A stretch of DNA of 23,042 bases from Paramacrobiotus richtersi (lineage: Eukaryota > Tardigrada > Eutardigrada > Parachela > Macrobiotidae): positions 1 through 23,042 of the forward strand of contig JAQGAU010000871.1 of the NCBI GenBank assembly GCA_034698045.1, in the 5' to 3' direction. This document shows, piece after piece, positions 1-10,710 of the stretch. The notes beneath the pieces are model-generated. The model did not search any database, was not told the origin of the DNA, and worked only from the letters and a program-made list of their open reading frames with translations. A program made the translations under genes and the position numbers. Each line of letters starts with the position of its first letter. Within the stretch, counting starts at the first letter, position 1.

Positions 1-75
1 TTGGGCCGTAAAAGCCAAAAACTGCACCTCTTATCGCAACCAATTTTTCAGTTGGATTTTTTCCTGTTTTTCTAG

Positions 76-126
76 ACATTTCGCGCGTGGAAACCGGAAA
101 AGACTGCCTAATCTGGAAACGTTCCG
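76..126 (+). other. candidate short exon (51 nt)
   Basis: The acceptor is excellent: a T-rich tract of about 20 nt ending TTTTTCTAG at 75. The donor TTCCG|GTAAGT at 126/127 matches the consensus at every intronic position. Two of three frames are open. The frame entering in phase 2 reads HFARGNRKRLPNLETF and leaves in phase 2. I recognise no protein. It may be an untranslated leader exon, an exon of an unidentified gene whose start lies left of the window, or a chance pairing. Confidence 0.25.
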
Positions 127-138
127 GTAAGTTTGCTA

Positions 139-160
139 TTTTTTTACGGCCGTAAAAAAA
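139..160. repeat. 22-bp perfect palindrome, T7-ACGGCCGT-A7
   Basis: Self-complementary over 22 bp, centred on ACGGCCGT and flanked by T and A runs. A related GGCCGTAAAA occurs at positions 4-13. No function is assigned. Confidence 0.6.
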
Positions 161-161
161 A

Positions 162-2130
162 CATTATCTAAATATATGTTATATAAAAATTAATTTATAA
201 AAAAATAATAAATATTAATTACTAAATACAGCAAAAAATACAATGCGTTTACTCAGATTGTATCTAGAAATCTTAAGGTAAATTACAGCTAAACTTTTTT
301 GATTGTAATACAGTAAGACGCGAAATATCGGTTTTGTATTGGCGAAAGTACGAATACAAATTATAGAACAAATTAAAAAAACAGATAAACAAAATGTATT
401 TTTTGTCTAAAAAATAGATAGTCTGTAATTAAACTATACGGAAATGTAGTTTTAAATAAATAACCCCTTTTCGATCAATAAGAGTAGAAAAATCAATTTT
501 TTTACGTAGAGGTTGACGGAAATGTTGTATATGCAGGGTTTTTATATTAACACCATTTGTGCTTTTTTATCACATGCAAAAATGAAAGACCACTGCAAAA
601 TAAATAACCTTGTATACTACAAGTCATTTAGACAATATAGTCATAATTTTTCCGGCACAAATAAATCGCTGATAAACTGCACACATGATGGGTGAACTTT
701 GTCCAGAAGGTGACATTATACCATGTAGGAAAAATATATATATAATCAGAATGCCCCGCAGAATGCTTATCAAGGGATTTTTACCCGGGCTATAACAATG
801 TGCTAACGCTGGCGGCTTTTTGTGCGGACAATGTCAAAAAACACTGTAAAGTGCTTTTTTGAGCTTGACCAGCACGAGCCATCCGAAAAAACTCTCAAGT
901 GGCAACGTCTATGTCTTAGCGGTATAGCTGAATATATTCCGTCTTGAATTTGTTGGATTTTTTTTCGCAACTGATGACACTCGTTGGTGGTTGCTGGTGT
1001 CAGCATAATGTTTCGACAAGACCGTGAAAAAGTTGTTTGGAATCAAGAAACTTGACGTGAAACTTTTGATGGTTGATGTGAAGATTATCTTTATATATTA
1101 AGTTAGATTATCATGTTAAGATTATTTAAAAGACATTTAAAATGAAACAAATAAGGAACTGACCGTCAAGAAAAAATTGAGCAATGTTAGAAGAAAAATG
1201 GCGTTATTCTTGAAGAAAAATTTTAATTCGGTACTTGCATAAGAAATAACGCGCATTTTGTTCAATAGTGTATAGGTCTCTGACAGAAAGTGTTTTTTAA
1301 TCTCGCTATCTATATGTGCACGAATTACACTTTAAACAAGTTATAACAAAAAAGTTTTCAATTTTTCAAAAAAAAACAGGAAAATTTTACAATAATTTAC
1401 AAATCTATTTCGGATACGCATTTTAAAATGGTATAAAAAGTTGTCCACTTTTACATGTAGCACCAAACTGACTAGTAATACCATATTATAACATAATGTT
1501 TGATCCTGTATTTAATTGATATCCAGAAAAACGAAAGCTGATACTGTGATAGACTGAAAAGGTCATCTCCGTTGTAACGGTATTACACGATTAATATCCG
1601 TATTATTACAAGATTTTTTGCCCATTTTTCTCTCCCCACCACATATCACATATCAGGCCTATAAAGAAACGCCAACGCTGGTGATTAGATTAAACAGGGG
1701 GGATATACCCGGCGTCAGCACGCGTAATACATATTGGCTGTTTATTGTTCTCACCTTTCGCTATAACAGCGGATGAATGGACTTGACACTTCCGTTCAGC
1801 GTACCGGCATTACGCATACAGCACACACACTGTCTTTATCCATTTTTGCCAGTGATTTACCTGGTGGTTATACAACGAGGTATGTTTTTCGTATAGAAAG
1901 AGCGATAAAAAACCCGACGACCTTTGGCCGTGTTAGATTAGGCAGGCTGGCAACTGGAGCATGTGGGCAAATACTCTGGCGTGTGTTTAGTGGCGTCAGT
2001 ATGTATGATGAAGAAGAAAAAACACGGGTATCACGTCAGCGCATTCTTTAGCGTGATTGATTACGGGGGGAGTTTGTTCCGCGTTTTTGGCTTATGTGTA
2101 AAATGTTGGTTATGGTGATTCGTTGATAAT
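162..2130. other. non-coding AT-rich region
   Basis: The only open frames are short (at most 92 codons, 1773-2051), without domains, signal peptides or flanking splice logic. The segment about 1650-2100 is somewhat richer in GC and contains scattered CpG. A consensus-like minus-strand donor (complement of CTCACCTTT, about 1751-1759) has no partner acceptor that I can support. I see no RNA gene or mobile element. Confidence 0.5.
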
Positions 2131-2160
2131 CACTTAGAAACATTTCTAAAATATTAAAAA

Positions 2161-2310
2161 AATTATATTTATATATCCCACTATATATCCCGATTTTTAT
2201 AATATATTTAAAAATTCATTAAATGTCAGAAAATTTTATTTATATTCTCACTATATATTCTATATTTAGAAATTCCAAAAATATTTAAAAAGCATATGTA
2301 TATATTCCCG
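2161..2310. repeat. diverged direct repeat, period about 70 bp
   Basis: TTTATATATCCCACTATATATCCC around 2168-2191 recurs as TTTATATTCTCACTATATATTC around 2238-2260, each followed by an A/T-rich tail containing ATATTTA. Copies are diverged and the limits approximate. A possible third, weaker copy follows (ATATATTCCCGATATT near 2300). Confidence 0.45.
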
Positions 2311-2330
2311 ATATTTCTAATAATTTTTTT

Positions 2331-4400
2331 AATTATATCTATATTTTGTTACAAGGTTTCATTTATTCCGCATTCAAATTTTACTTTTTGACAGCAAAAT
2401 TAAACTGGATATTTTAGGCGTTCGGATTTTTACCAATTGTTTTTCGCTTGTTTTTGGAACATATTTCGAAAGTATTCGGCTGTGGAAAACAATGCAGCAT
2501 TTTTTAATATTCTGTATTACTGACGTATTTCCAATCACGTATAAATCCGTGTATGATTATACTAAACATCCACCAACCCCGTAATACATTCACATTAATA
2601 AGTGAATGCGAAAAGGACGCCGGCAGTGAGATTAAATTTCCGCCTGGCAGCAACAAATGACATATACGTCGGTGCAGTGCGGAAAGAGGAGGAAAAATAA
2701 GCCGATTATGATTATGCATTTTTCTGTTCCCTGTATGTCAAGCGCAAGAGCGAAATTAATCGATTGAAAGGAGCATAAGGTAGAAAAAACCTAGCATAAG
2801 GTAGCAATTGGTAACCAGACGGCTTGACGTCTGTACGGAGCGGAGGAGGTTTCCGGTTCGGTTGCTTTCCGTAGAAAAATCTCTTCAACGTCAAAGCACG
2901 GGTATCGATAATTGGCTCTAAACGTCTGGATTTCTTTCTGCAGAAAACAAATGTTCTAATACGAAAACAAATCGTAATCATAAAAATTCAACAGAAAACT
3001 AGAAAAATAAATAATATTAATTCAGCCGGAAGTCATGAAAATAAAATCAGGTGCCGAACAAAATATATAAAAAAATATAAAAAATAAGTAGAATAACTGT
3101 TAGACGTATACAAATTGTCTTAGCGAATCACCAGATTTTCAAAAGTATTAATCGCATTTTTTTTTCTTGATACTATGTCAACGTGTGAAACAAATGGCAT
3201 TTACGTGGCTTTCAATTCACATTTTTCGATAGAAAAAAATATTAAAATAAAAAAACAGAATATAACAGTAATAAATACATGAATTGCTTAAGAATGAATA
3301 CATAAAGAAATACAAAATGGATGCATAATTTTTTTAAAAATACAATAAATTACTTTATTGTACAAAATAAATATATTTTACTGTATAAAATAAATATATA
3401 CGATAAATCTAAACAATTATAATGTAACGTAAATACAGTAAATATAACTTGTAAAAATACATATAAAACTGCTAAATATCTCCGCATTGTGTATATAGTG
3501 CTGGCAGGTAAAAAGCCGGTAATAATGCGTGGAATATAAGGTTACGACCTGGTAGTCCAGTTGCGGGACAAGCACACAGGCAAATGACTTCCTGTAGCCA
3601 ACAGGAGCCAGACCGGGCCGGATCATGTATCATTGTTTGCCGTGTGCTCTGTTTTTTCCCCTTTTCTCAGTGAGATGGCGTTGTTTAAATGTATGTATGC
3701 ACACAAAAACCAATAGACCGATAATGGGGAAAAAATATGACACAAATTGACCGATAACCCGGTCACGGCTGGACTCTATGCACACAGTGGCACTTCCGAT
3801 AATATGCGGGGTCGGGGATGAGAAATTTGTATGGTGGGATGAGAAAAAATGGGAATGATTGTTCCCGATAATGTACAGATACGATAATAATAAAAGCCAG
3901 GACTGCAGTTAATTCAGGATATTTAATATTTAATTTTTGGAAGAATTTGAATAAACATATGAAAAAAGAATTTAAATTTGAATAATAAAATAAAAAAAAT
4001 AAATATATAAAAGGATGTTGTCCTTATGTAATTAGGATAGTATAACTGAAATTGTTAAAAAACATTAACTGATAATTAGATCAACAGAGTTTGTAGAAAG
4101 AAACAAAACAAACAGGAAAAGACAAATTTTATGCACCACATAATTACCATATTAAATACAAACCTTTACAAGCGTTTTCTGTGATATAACGGTCACAAAA
4201 GGTTCTACGAGATCGTAAATATTGCAAATAAATCTTGCTTTACGGAAATGTTTATTCCGACAAATATATACAATAAATAAACATATATTGCTACGATAAT
4301 TATACATTTTAAATAAACATTATTTCTACGAGCAATTTTGTCTATATAATATACACCATCCAAAATCTCCAGTAATTAAATAATATCGATTTTGTCTCGT
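2331..4400. other. non-coding AT-rich region
   Basis: No recognisable gene. Small local features are a 12-nt direct repeat AGCATAAGGTAG (2772 and 2793), an ETS-type CCGGAAGTCAT at 3026-3036, and a pair of TAAATATAT-containing units at about 3362-3402. A moderately GC-rich patch lies at 3480-3860. The open frames here (89, 71 and 69 codons on the minus strand) have no recognisable features. Confidence 0.5.
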
Positions 4401-4760
4401 GATACTGATGTGAATCGGTCAGTCTGTTGCATTATCTTGTATATGGGAGGAAGAAAACTCCAGCCGGGATTTTCGAGACCAGTCAAGTCCTTGTCAAGTG
4501 CTTGCCTATCCTTCCCCGGTCAGTGTGCCGGCCAGGCGCAAAATCCTGCAAAACAGTCAAAATAACTCGCTAGAGAGGATATTCTCCCGGTGCGACTGAC
4601 CGATCCATCAATTCGCATGTAAAAGACTTGTTTTTCATCCCGCCGCTGACCTGGACTCCTGGTTGGGCGGGCGAAGGGGCGGAGCTTTGTCCATGGTCTC
4701 GCATGGTTGTTTTGAAGAAATGTGACAAATTTCTGGAAAATGAACAAATACCCACAAAAT
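4401..4760. promoter_or_regulatory. GC-richer island with GC-box-like sequence
   Basis: An island of about 300 bp in AT-rich surroundings. It contains GTCAAGTCCTTGTCAAGTGCTTG around 4482-4505, GGGCGGGCGAAGGGGCGGAGC around 4664-4685 (GC-box-like), and the first copy of the GC-rich element entered at 4625. The minus-strand ORFs through it (75 and 61 codons) look like by-products of base composition. Regulatory function is inferred only from composition and the shared element. Confidence 0.25.
4625..4657. repeat. GC-rich shared element, copy 1
   Basis: GACTTGTTTTTCA, then TCCCGCC, then GCTGACCTGGACT. The same three blocks in the same order recur about 700 bp downstream at 5328-5364, with a 3-base and a 1-base insertion between blocks. 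Confidence 0.7.
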
Positions 4761-5320
4761 GTTCTACAATAAGAGGAAGAAAATTAAATTAAATTAAAAT
4801 ATTAAAGAAAATCCAAGCAAATTAAAATAAATTAAAAGAAAAATAAATGAAATTAAAGGGAATTACATTTCCTGTTTGAAAAGTTTATTGACAGTAAAAG
4901 GGTTTTTTCGTGTGGTTTTTCACTTTCCTACTGTATTGATTTTTTTAGACGGTATTTCTAGATGTTCCGTGAAGATTTTATAGAAACATATAGCAAAATG
5001 TTTACAGAATAGTTTTTGAAAAATACAAGACATTATATAATTAAACATCTTTTCTAGAATGTTTAAAACAATTTACATAATACTGTTTATTGTACAATAA
5101 CACAATAGTTATTACGAAAGTTGGATAAACTGTGAAAAATGTGTATTATCTGATACCTATACCGATATACTAGTTGTGCGTATATAGATGATATAAACTA
5201 TATATTTAATTTGTTTTATAAAAAAATAAAATAATAATTACAAAATGTTTTCTGTTTATTCTAACTTTTTTATTATTTTGTGTAATTTTTTCCCGATTTT
5301 TTTTCTGGATTGTCAAGTCA
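4761..5320. other. AT-rich spacer with AAATTAAA low-complexity tract
   Basis: Positions 4776-4862 are a low-complexity tract of repeated AAATTAAA-like words. The rest is AT-rich with no open frame of note and no RNA gene visible. Confidence 0.5.
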
Positions 5321-5327
5321 TACCAAT

Positions 5328-5364
5328 GACTTGTTTTTCACTATCCCGCCGGCTGACCTGGACT
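5328..5364. repeat. GC-rich shared element, copy 2
   Basis: Same block order as the copy at 4625. GACTTGTTTTTCA is followed by CTA, TCCCGCC, one extra G and GCTGACCTGGACT. GTCAAGTCA just upstream (5312-5320) also echoes the GTCAAGTCC upstream of copy 1. Both copies are followed by a G/C-rich GGCGGG. Confidence 0.7.
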
Positions 5365-5557
5365 GTATCAATAGGCGGGACCAGCGCCTGGTCTTGAAAA
5401 ATCCCCCACTCAAAAGACGTCGAGGAAAATGTATTATTATGAATGTTTGCCGGTGAGAGAGAGTTAGTCACTGGACACTGGGGCAAAATACAGAGCTCTG
5501 CACAAGGAGCGGAAAAATTGATTTTTCGTTAGGCCTGACCCATGAACTTGGGCTGAC

Positions 5558-5585
5558 TGTGTGTGCACACGCATATATACGCACA
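5558..5585. repeat. 28-nt alternating purine-pyrimidine tract
   Basis: Strict purine-pyrimidine alternation over TGTGTGTGCACACG followed by CATATATACGCACA. Such tracts can adopt the Z conformation under torsional stress; that is a property of the sequence class and is not shown here. It lies in a GC-richer patch (5330-5760). Confidence 0.5.
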
Positions 5586-5955
5586 AAACTAGGGAAGAGA
5601 GAAAAAGGGAAGAGACGGGAGAAAATGACCATGTTTACCACATCGGTCGGGCGCGGCGTTGGCCGTTTCCTAGCATTAAGAGTATTTTTGTCCAGCTTGG
5701 ACTTTTTATCGATTTGACCTACAGTCCGATTTTTCCGCTGTTTTTCCAGTTGCGAATTTTTAGGTAAATTCCTGTATTTTTTTGTAGCTAACAAATAGCG
5801 ACATCTTATAATATTTAAAATTTTTCGGTTTAAAAAAAGCAAAGTTATTGTTTTGATAATTTTTTGCCGGTAAAAATAGGGAAATTCGGAAGGTTGACGT
5901 ATATTAATTGTAACTGAAAAGCAAAAAATAGTTCAAATTTTTTTATATTTTTCAG

Positions 5956-6027
5956 ATTATCCCAACAACAGCCTGGAACCGTAGAAATTATTCGATATCA
6001 AACATTCGCCCAAGAATCCACTGAAAG
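5956..6027 (+). other. candidate short exon (72 nt)
   Basis: The best splice-site pair in the upstream region: TTTTTTTATATTTTTCAG at 5938-5955 and TGAAAG|GTAAGA at 6027/6028. Of three frames, the one entering and leaving in phase 2 is open to the end and reads LSQQQPGTVEIIRYQTFAQ followed by ESTE. The others hit stops. I recognise no homologue. It could be an untranslated leader exon of hb or part of an unidentified + strand gene. Confidence 0.35.
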
Positions 6028-6029
6028 GT

Positions 6030-6845
6030 AAGAAATGTGCTCCGATGCATTACGCAGCATTATAGCAATTTGTACAACATATATCCGATTTTCCGCGAAA
6101 TATATGTCGAAAAACTTGCTCATAATTACGAAATTGTATTGACAAAATTTGTGAATTGATAAGCTAATCAGAACACACCGGAAGCAGCGTTTGCGATAAC
6201 TATGCAAAAGTTAATGAACATTCTATATGCATTGTTACATGTAAAACTATGCCGCATTTGCAAAATGGTCGGCATTGCTTAATGACAGTGTTACTATGAC
6301 TCACTGGGCGCCAACGATCAACACGTTGCGTGTGCGCACAGTCAGTTGAGTGATCAGGTGGTTGGTGCGGGCCTGCAGGACTTCCGGTTGGGATCTACTT
6401 GAGCGCGACAATCACCGCGCGCAAGTTCTGTAAAAGACAAACAGAAATCTATTCCGGCAGCTCTGTCGCTGTCGAGATATTGGTCAAACCGGTAGAATCT
6501 TTAAGAAAGAATTCCGCTGTTTTTTACATTTATAGCTTGTACGGTAAAAGTTTTTTGCTGCATTACAGAATTTTTTCTAAACGAAAAACGGATATTATTG
6601 TGTAAGAAATTTAGTTTGGATGTATTTTGCATGCGGTATTGCTTATTTTAGTCGAAATTTGTTCTTTTAAATGGATTTTGCTGAATACACAGCAACAATA
6701 TATTTTAGCTTACAGTATTCTATTTATTATGCTGTGCCATTATTTGGAAGCATTTGTCGGTAAAAATAAACCTACTAATTCGCCTAAAATCTTGTTTAAT
6801 GAATATTTACCGTATTTCTTTTGCATAATGATTCGTCCTATAAAA
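6030..6845. other. non-coding region
   Basis: A small GC-richer patch at 6300-6480 contains an ETS-type ACTTCCGGT (6380-6388) and CpG-dense GCGCGCAAG-type sequence. The 116-codon frame starting at 6627 is built from AT-rich repeat DNA and is not credible as protein. No RNA gene is seen. Confidence 0.45.
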
Positions 6846-6847
6846 GA

Positions 6848-7080
6848 AATTTATTTAGGATTCAACTGGGTAAATAAATTATTCCTTGATACAGATAAAT
6901 TATTTTTTGATAATATTATAAAAATTATTCAGGATTTAGCTGCTTTAATAAAATATTCCTTGATGCAGACAAATTAATTGTTTTGATAACATTCTAAAAA
7001 AATTATTCGGGATTTAACAGCGTTGGGCAAATATTCCTTGACACAGATAAATTATTTTTTTGATAATATTATAAATTATT
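6848..7080. repeat. tandem array, three copies of about 76 bp plus a partial copy
   Basis: Units start at about 6876, 6951 and 7029 with AAAT(T)ATTCCTTGA, then (T/C)(A/G)CAGA(T/C)AAATTA, then TTTTGATAA and AATTATTC(A/G)GGATTTA. A partial unit (TTATTTAGGATTCAACTGGG) precedes them at 6851. Identity between neighbours looks like roughly 80 per cent by eye. The array overlaps the 3' half of the apparent 116-codon ORF at 6627-6977 and explains its internal repetition. Confidence 0.8.
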
Positions 7081-8170
7081 TGGTGCTACATATATACCCA
7101 AAAGGATGCAACCGGCACGTTAAATTAAGCATAAGCGACATGATGACTAAATTGTTGACGTGGAGAAAAAATCCCCCATGAATCAACGACATTTATTCCT
7201 GTGCATCATCAGCAGCGGGGTGACTGTGTGATTTCTGCATCAGCCTGTTTTCCCCATCGACACCGGTGCGTCGTAGCTTAATATTCCCGGGAAGCAGCTT
7301 AAACCCGGGTTATTTTGGGTGCTGCAGTGAATTTTCTTTACAGCACACACACACGGGCAAGAAAAAAATTAGGCGCATGACGCAGGTTGTGCTTCCTGTG
7401 TTGTGGATGATACCGGTTGCGCAGCTGGCTAATGTTACCCGCGCCAAACCGGGGAGATTATTTTATTTCTCCCGTAGGCTGTGCTTTTTGATCGGGATAT
7501 GCGCTGGGATAGCGCCGGGATTTTTGCCGGTTTTTGCCATTTTTATTGCAGATATTACGAGAGTTTTCTACAAGGAAAACATTTTGAGAAAATAGTGAAC
7601 AAATTCTAGAAAATTTAATAAAAAATGCACAAAAATCCGCATATAGAGTATACGAGCAACCGCAATGGTAAATGTACGTATATACGGTAAAAAAAACAGA
7701 AAACATCAAAAATAAATCTTTGGTGTTTTGAAAAAGAATAAAAGCTTACATGAATGATTATACTATAGTTATGATAACGCATAAAATCATAAGCAAATTT
7801 TTACGTAATTATTAAACAAGAAAGTAACTGATTATTTCGTTTAATTAAAGTAGGAGTTCTATGTACATAAGTTTTCTCCATTTTTCCAGATTTATTTTTT
7901 ATTGATCGATTCAGTTTCATTTGTTACAAATGCGAACGCCATATCAACGCGCATACACGTGCATTACAAGACGATCATCGCTGACCGTTGGCCATGGGCC
8001 ATGGCATCCGCGATTTATCGGCGTGAGAGAGTGTCCTGAAAGTGACCAGCTCTGCCCGCTGCTAAATATAGCTGACCTAACATGCACTGGCCGGCGCGAA
8101 CATCTCAGGACACACACGCACGCATATGCAGACACACCACTCTCTCTGTCTCCTTATACTGACACACACA
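7081..8170. other. non-coding region with CA-rich simple sequence
   Basis: A GC-richer patch at 7190-7560 includes a short CA run (7342-7353). A 15-bp odd palindrome GCCATGGGCCATGGC lies at 7991-8005. CA- and CT-rich simple sequence fills 8109-8172. Frames at 7266-7595 and 7921-8274 are translations of this simple or biased sequence and lack domain features. Confidence 0.45.
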
Positions 8171-8220
8171 GATCAGACAGACTACTGTCTCCATCGCCTG
8201 AAATGGCTTTTTTAACCCGG

Positions 8221-8338
8221 CCACTGGTCATTCTTATCCACTGGCCATTCTTTTCACTCGCTCCAGCCAATTAGCGAAAAAACCGCGCCAACCAGCGCAG
8301 GTCAATGGACTCGGTGAGAAACGGCTGACCACTGGTCA
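8221..8338. promoter_or_regulatory. CCACTGGTCA motif cluster 1
   Basis: CCACTGGTCATTCTT at 8221-8235 and CCACTGGCCATTCTT at 8238-8252 form a 17-bp tandem pair. TGACCACTGGTCATT follows at 8326-8340. An AACCCGG leads directly into the first copy. The cluster sits in a GC-richer island of about 600 bp. Repeated short words at this density suggest binding sites of one factor or remnants of a small dispersed repeat; I cannot tell which. Confidence 0.45.
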
Positions 8339-8630
8339 TTCACTCAGGGAAAAGAAGGAGAAACAATACACGGGTCATTTGCTGGTGGTGTATATGTGTG
8401 TAGAGATCCAGTTTAATTGTTAATCACACCTCTCTTAAGCCGGGCGTTGTTCTTGAGGAAAAGAATGGTAGTCTTGTTTTTCCTTGGAGATCATTCTCTC
8501 GTCTAAAGTGCCAGTAAAGATCGGTATTTTGTCCAGTATTTTTCAAGAGATTTATTCCACGCCGAACAATTCAGATTTTTTGTGGAAAGTTTTTTTTATG
8601 TGTGCACTTTGGTATCAGGTACGTAATCGC

Positions 8631-8980
8631 TTTCTTCAAAAACAGATATTAAAAAATTTCTTTATTTGAAATTTAGTTTGCCATTTTTTGTACCATTTAA
8701 TTTAAAAATTGCAATAACTTACGCCGTTAAAAAAAATAAAATTCTCCCACTCAGAAAAAACTCCTTTTAATTTTTTTTATATCTTCGGAAATTTTTTGTA
8801 GTCGAAGTTCTTTCAGAACAGATGTTAACATTTGTTAATTATTTGGGAATTTATTTTGCCATTTTTTAGACCCATTTAATTAAAAAATATCAGCACCTGT
8901 ACATCGTTAAAAAATGGTAAAATTCTTCTCCAGAAAAACGGTTTTTCTTATTTTTTCAAAGGCTGTGTGTAATATTTTTC
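8631..8980. repeat. tandem duplication, two diverged copies of about 176 bp
   Basis: AACAGAT at 8641 and 8817 are 176 bp apart and begin colinear copies. Shared blocks in order are TTTGCCATTTTTT, CCATTTAATT, CGTTAAAAAA, AAAATTCT, CAGAAAAA and a T-rich tail. Copies differ by many substitutions and small indels. Confidence 0.75.
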
Positions 8981-9397
8981 ATGATGAATTTGACCTTCTC
9001 AAATTCTTTCGACCGGCGTCCATCTAGCGAGTTGTTTGTCCGGGATGGGATCGATTATTGGGCGTTTTTAGGGCATCGATTCTTTTCCCCGGTCACACAG
9101 CTTGTTTTGCTTCCGACTGGACATTGCATGATACGTTTGTTATGTACATATGTGTGTGACCACACAGACGATATGTCTGCATCTGCATAAAATACATGCT
9201 GGTCCGATCGATAGACAATTCTCCAACAAACATTTTCACCTCCCGGCTGCAAGGCTGGCTTTTATCCAAACCATTCTGGTCATCATTTTTCGTAACTCTA
9301 CGTGACTGACCACATGGCAAGCGTTGGGCTGGTAGCTTTATTTTGGCCGGTTTCGATGCAGCATTGAGAGTCAAAGTTCATAGGAAAATTTTTCCAG
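8981..9397. other. moderately GC-rich non-coding patch
   Basis: Overlapping small frames on both strands (69 codons plus, 93 and 65 codons minus) with no recognisable features. Contains loosely motif-like words (CCATTCTGGTCATCATT at 9271-9287, TGACTGACCACATGG at 9303-9317) related to the cluster motif, but too diverged to count. Confidence 0.35.
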
Positions 9398-9486
9398 TTG
9401 AGTGTAATTTGTTCTGTTTATTCGACAATTAATATCAAAAATTATTTTTGGGGATTTTCTGATGTTATTGTATTACTTCCATTCAG
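9398..9486 (+). other. weak candidate exon (89 nt)
   Basis: Acceptor AAAATTTTTCCAG at 9397 and an exact consensus donor CATTCAG|GTAAGT at 9486/9487. One frame is open but the sequence is AT-rich and the peptide is hydrophobic and unrecognised. The donor is striking; the exon as a whole is weakly supported. Confidence 0.15.
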
Positions 9487-9798
9487 GTAAGTTGAATAGT
9501 TTGTTCTACAGGGATTTTTTATAATTTTTCTTTCTTTTTATATTTTCTAATTAAGAAGTTGTTTTCTAATTATAATAGTTTTGATATAATCGAAATTATG
9601 GAATTATTATTTTATCGCTTTATTATTTTTAAAATTTGTATATAATTCCCAAAAAAGTTTTAAGAAGTAGAAAACAAGGTAAATAATAAAGAAAATTTAC
9701 GATAAATATTAGAAAACTGTAGTTTTGCTTATTACACTATGAAGAAATTCAGAAGCTTTATAAAGGCTAACTTGAATTCCGCTCTTATTACATTCAAT

Positions 9799-10436
9799 TA
9801 GCCAGTGGTAAAAATCCAGCCCAAGAATAAAACTGGGCGTTGCCCGCCGCGAGAGATCATTAAATTTCCCTTTTCCAAACCACTGAAAACCAGGGCAAAA
9901 GTTCATCTCTGACCACTGGTCAGGCCCGGCAAAAACTTTCTACATTTCTTAAAATAGCCGGTCAATATCACCACAATCTCCCATGTACCGTTCAGCTCAA
10001 AAGACGCTCGGTCCATTGTTTAAAATAGCCTACAAAAGCCAATCGAGGAAGTGTACAGTGGAATTCTTCCATATCGCATTATACATACCATCCACAGTAT
10101 AATTTTGTAGCCGGTTTGCCTGGGGTCAAGACAGAGAGAGAGAGAGAGAAAAAAGACAGAGAGAGAGGGAGAGAAAAATGCGCTTTTTCACTGATCAACC
10201 GGCCTCTGGTCAGTGGCAGTGAGGGAAAAAGAGAGGGCCGGGTCTAAAGTGCTAATGTAAACTTTTCCACTGGCTCTCTCGTAGGTCACTTTTTATAGTT
10301 GGTGATAAAACGTACCAGGCGCGTTTACACAGCAAGGGAGACAGAGAGAAGTGCATTTTAAAGACTTATAAACCGGCCATTGGTCATTTTTCCTCTTAAC
10401 GAGAGGAGAAGTTTTGATAAAACTAGCCACTGGTCA
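9799..10436. promoter_or_regulatory. CCACTGGTCA motif cluster 2
   Basis: Exact CCACTGGTCA at 9913-9922 (inside TGACCACTGGTCA) and 10427-10436. One-mismatch copies are CCTCTGGTCA at 10203-10212 and CCATTGGTCA at 10377-10386, both preceded by AACCGG. CCACTGGCTA lies on the minus strand at 9799-9808, and a CCACTGGCT at 10267-10275. The island also holds the GA-rich tract at 10130-10177. This is the densest motif group in the window; function is inferred. Confidence 0.5.
10130..10177. repeat. GA-rich simple tract
   Basis: A run of GAGAGAGA with two AAAA or ACAG interruptions, followed by more GAGAGA and GGAGAG. GA tracts bind GAGA-type factors in insects; whether this organism has one is unknown. 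It lies inside motif cluster 2. Confidence 0.7.
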
Positions 10437-10549
10437 GCTGCAATGTTATATGAGGCCTTTTATCTTGGTTATAGACTTTTCTCTCCAACCTCAATCTCGA
10501 GCACATTTTGTCCAGTGTGTTTAAAGGGGTTTCCTTGTGTCTTTTGCAG

Positions 10550-10642
10550 AGTTCACTTGTGGACGATTGTGGGTCATCCTGATGGTCAAAACGCTGTTAT
10601 ATACGGACAAGCCGGAAGGAGCGAAACAATTAGCCATTTTTG
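10550..10642 (+). other. candidate short exon (93 nt)
   Basis: Acceptor TTCCTTGTGTCTTTTGCAG at 10549 and donor TTTTTG|GTAAGT at 10642/10643. Two frames are open. The one entering and leaving in phase 2 reads VHLWTIVGHPDGQNAVIYGQ and on to GRSETISHF; the other reads FTCGRLWVILMVKTLLY and beyond. The segment is 93 nt, a multiple of three. No homologue recognised. It is adjacent to motif cluster 2. Confidence 0.25.
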
Positions 10643-10710
10643 GTAAGTCATCAATGGTCGTACTAATTAGCAGTACGTTGAACTGTACAATGTCATGTAA
10701 AATAATTTTG

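Noticed and set aside
3362-3402. AATAAA words as polyadenylation signals of an upstream gene
   Set aside because: AATAAA is frequent throughout this AT-rich sequence and no coding region ends nearby.
5468-5842. 124-codon minus-strand open frame, the longest upstream of hb
   Set aside because: Lys/Arg- and Asn-rich translation of AT-rich DNA, without domain, signal or splice context; an overlapping plus-strand frame is equally open.
6627-6977. 116-codon open frame with hydrophobic stretches that might suggest membrane segments
   Set aside because: Its second half is the 76-bp tandem repeat array and the hydrophobicity follows from T-rich composition.
7921-8274. 117-codon frame
   Set aside because: Contains translated CA/CT simple sequence (His-Thr and Ser-Leu runs) and overlaps the motif cluster; no family resemblance.
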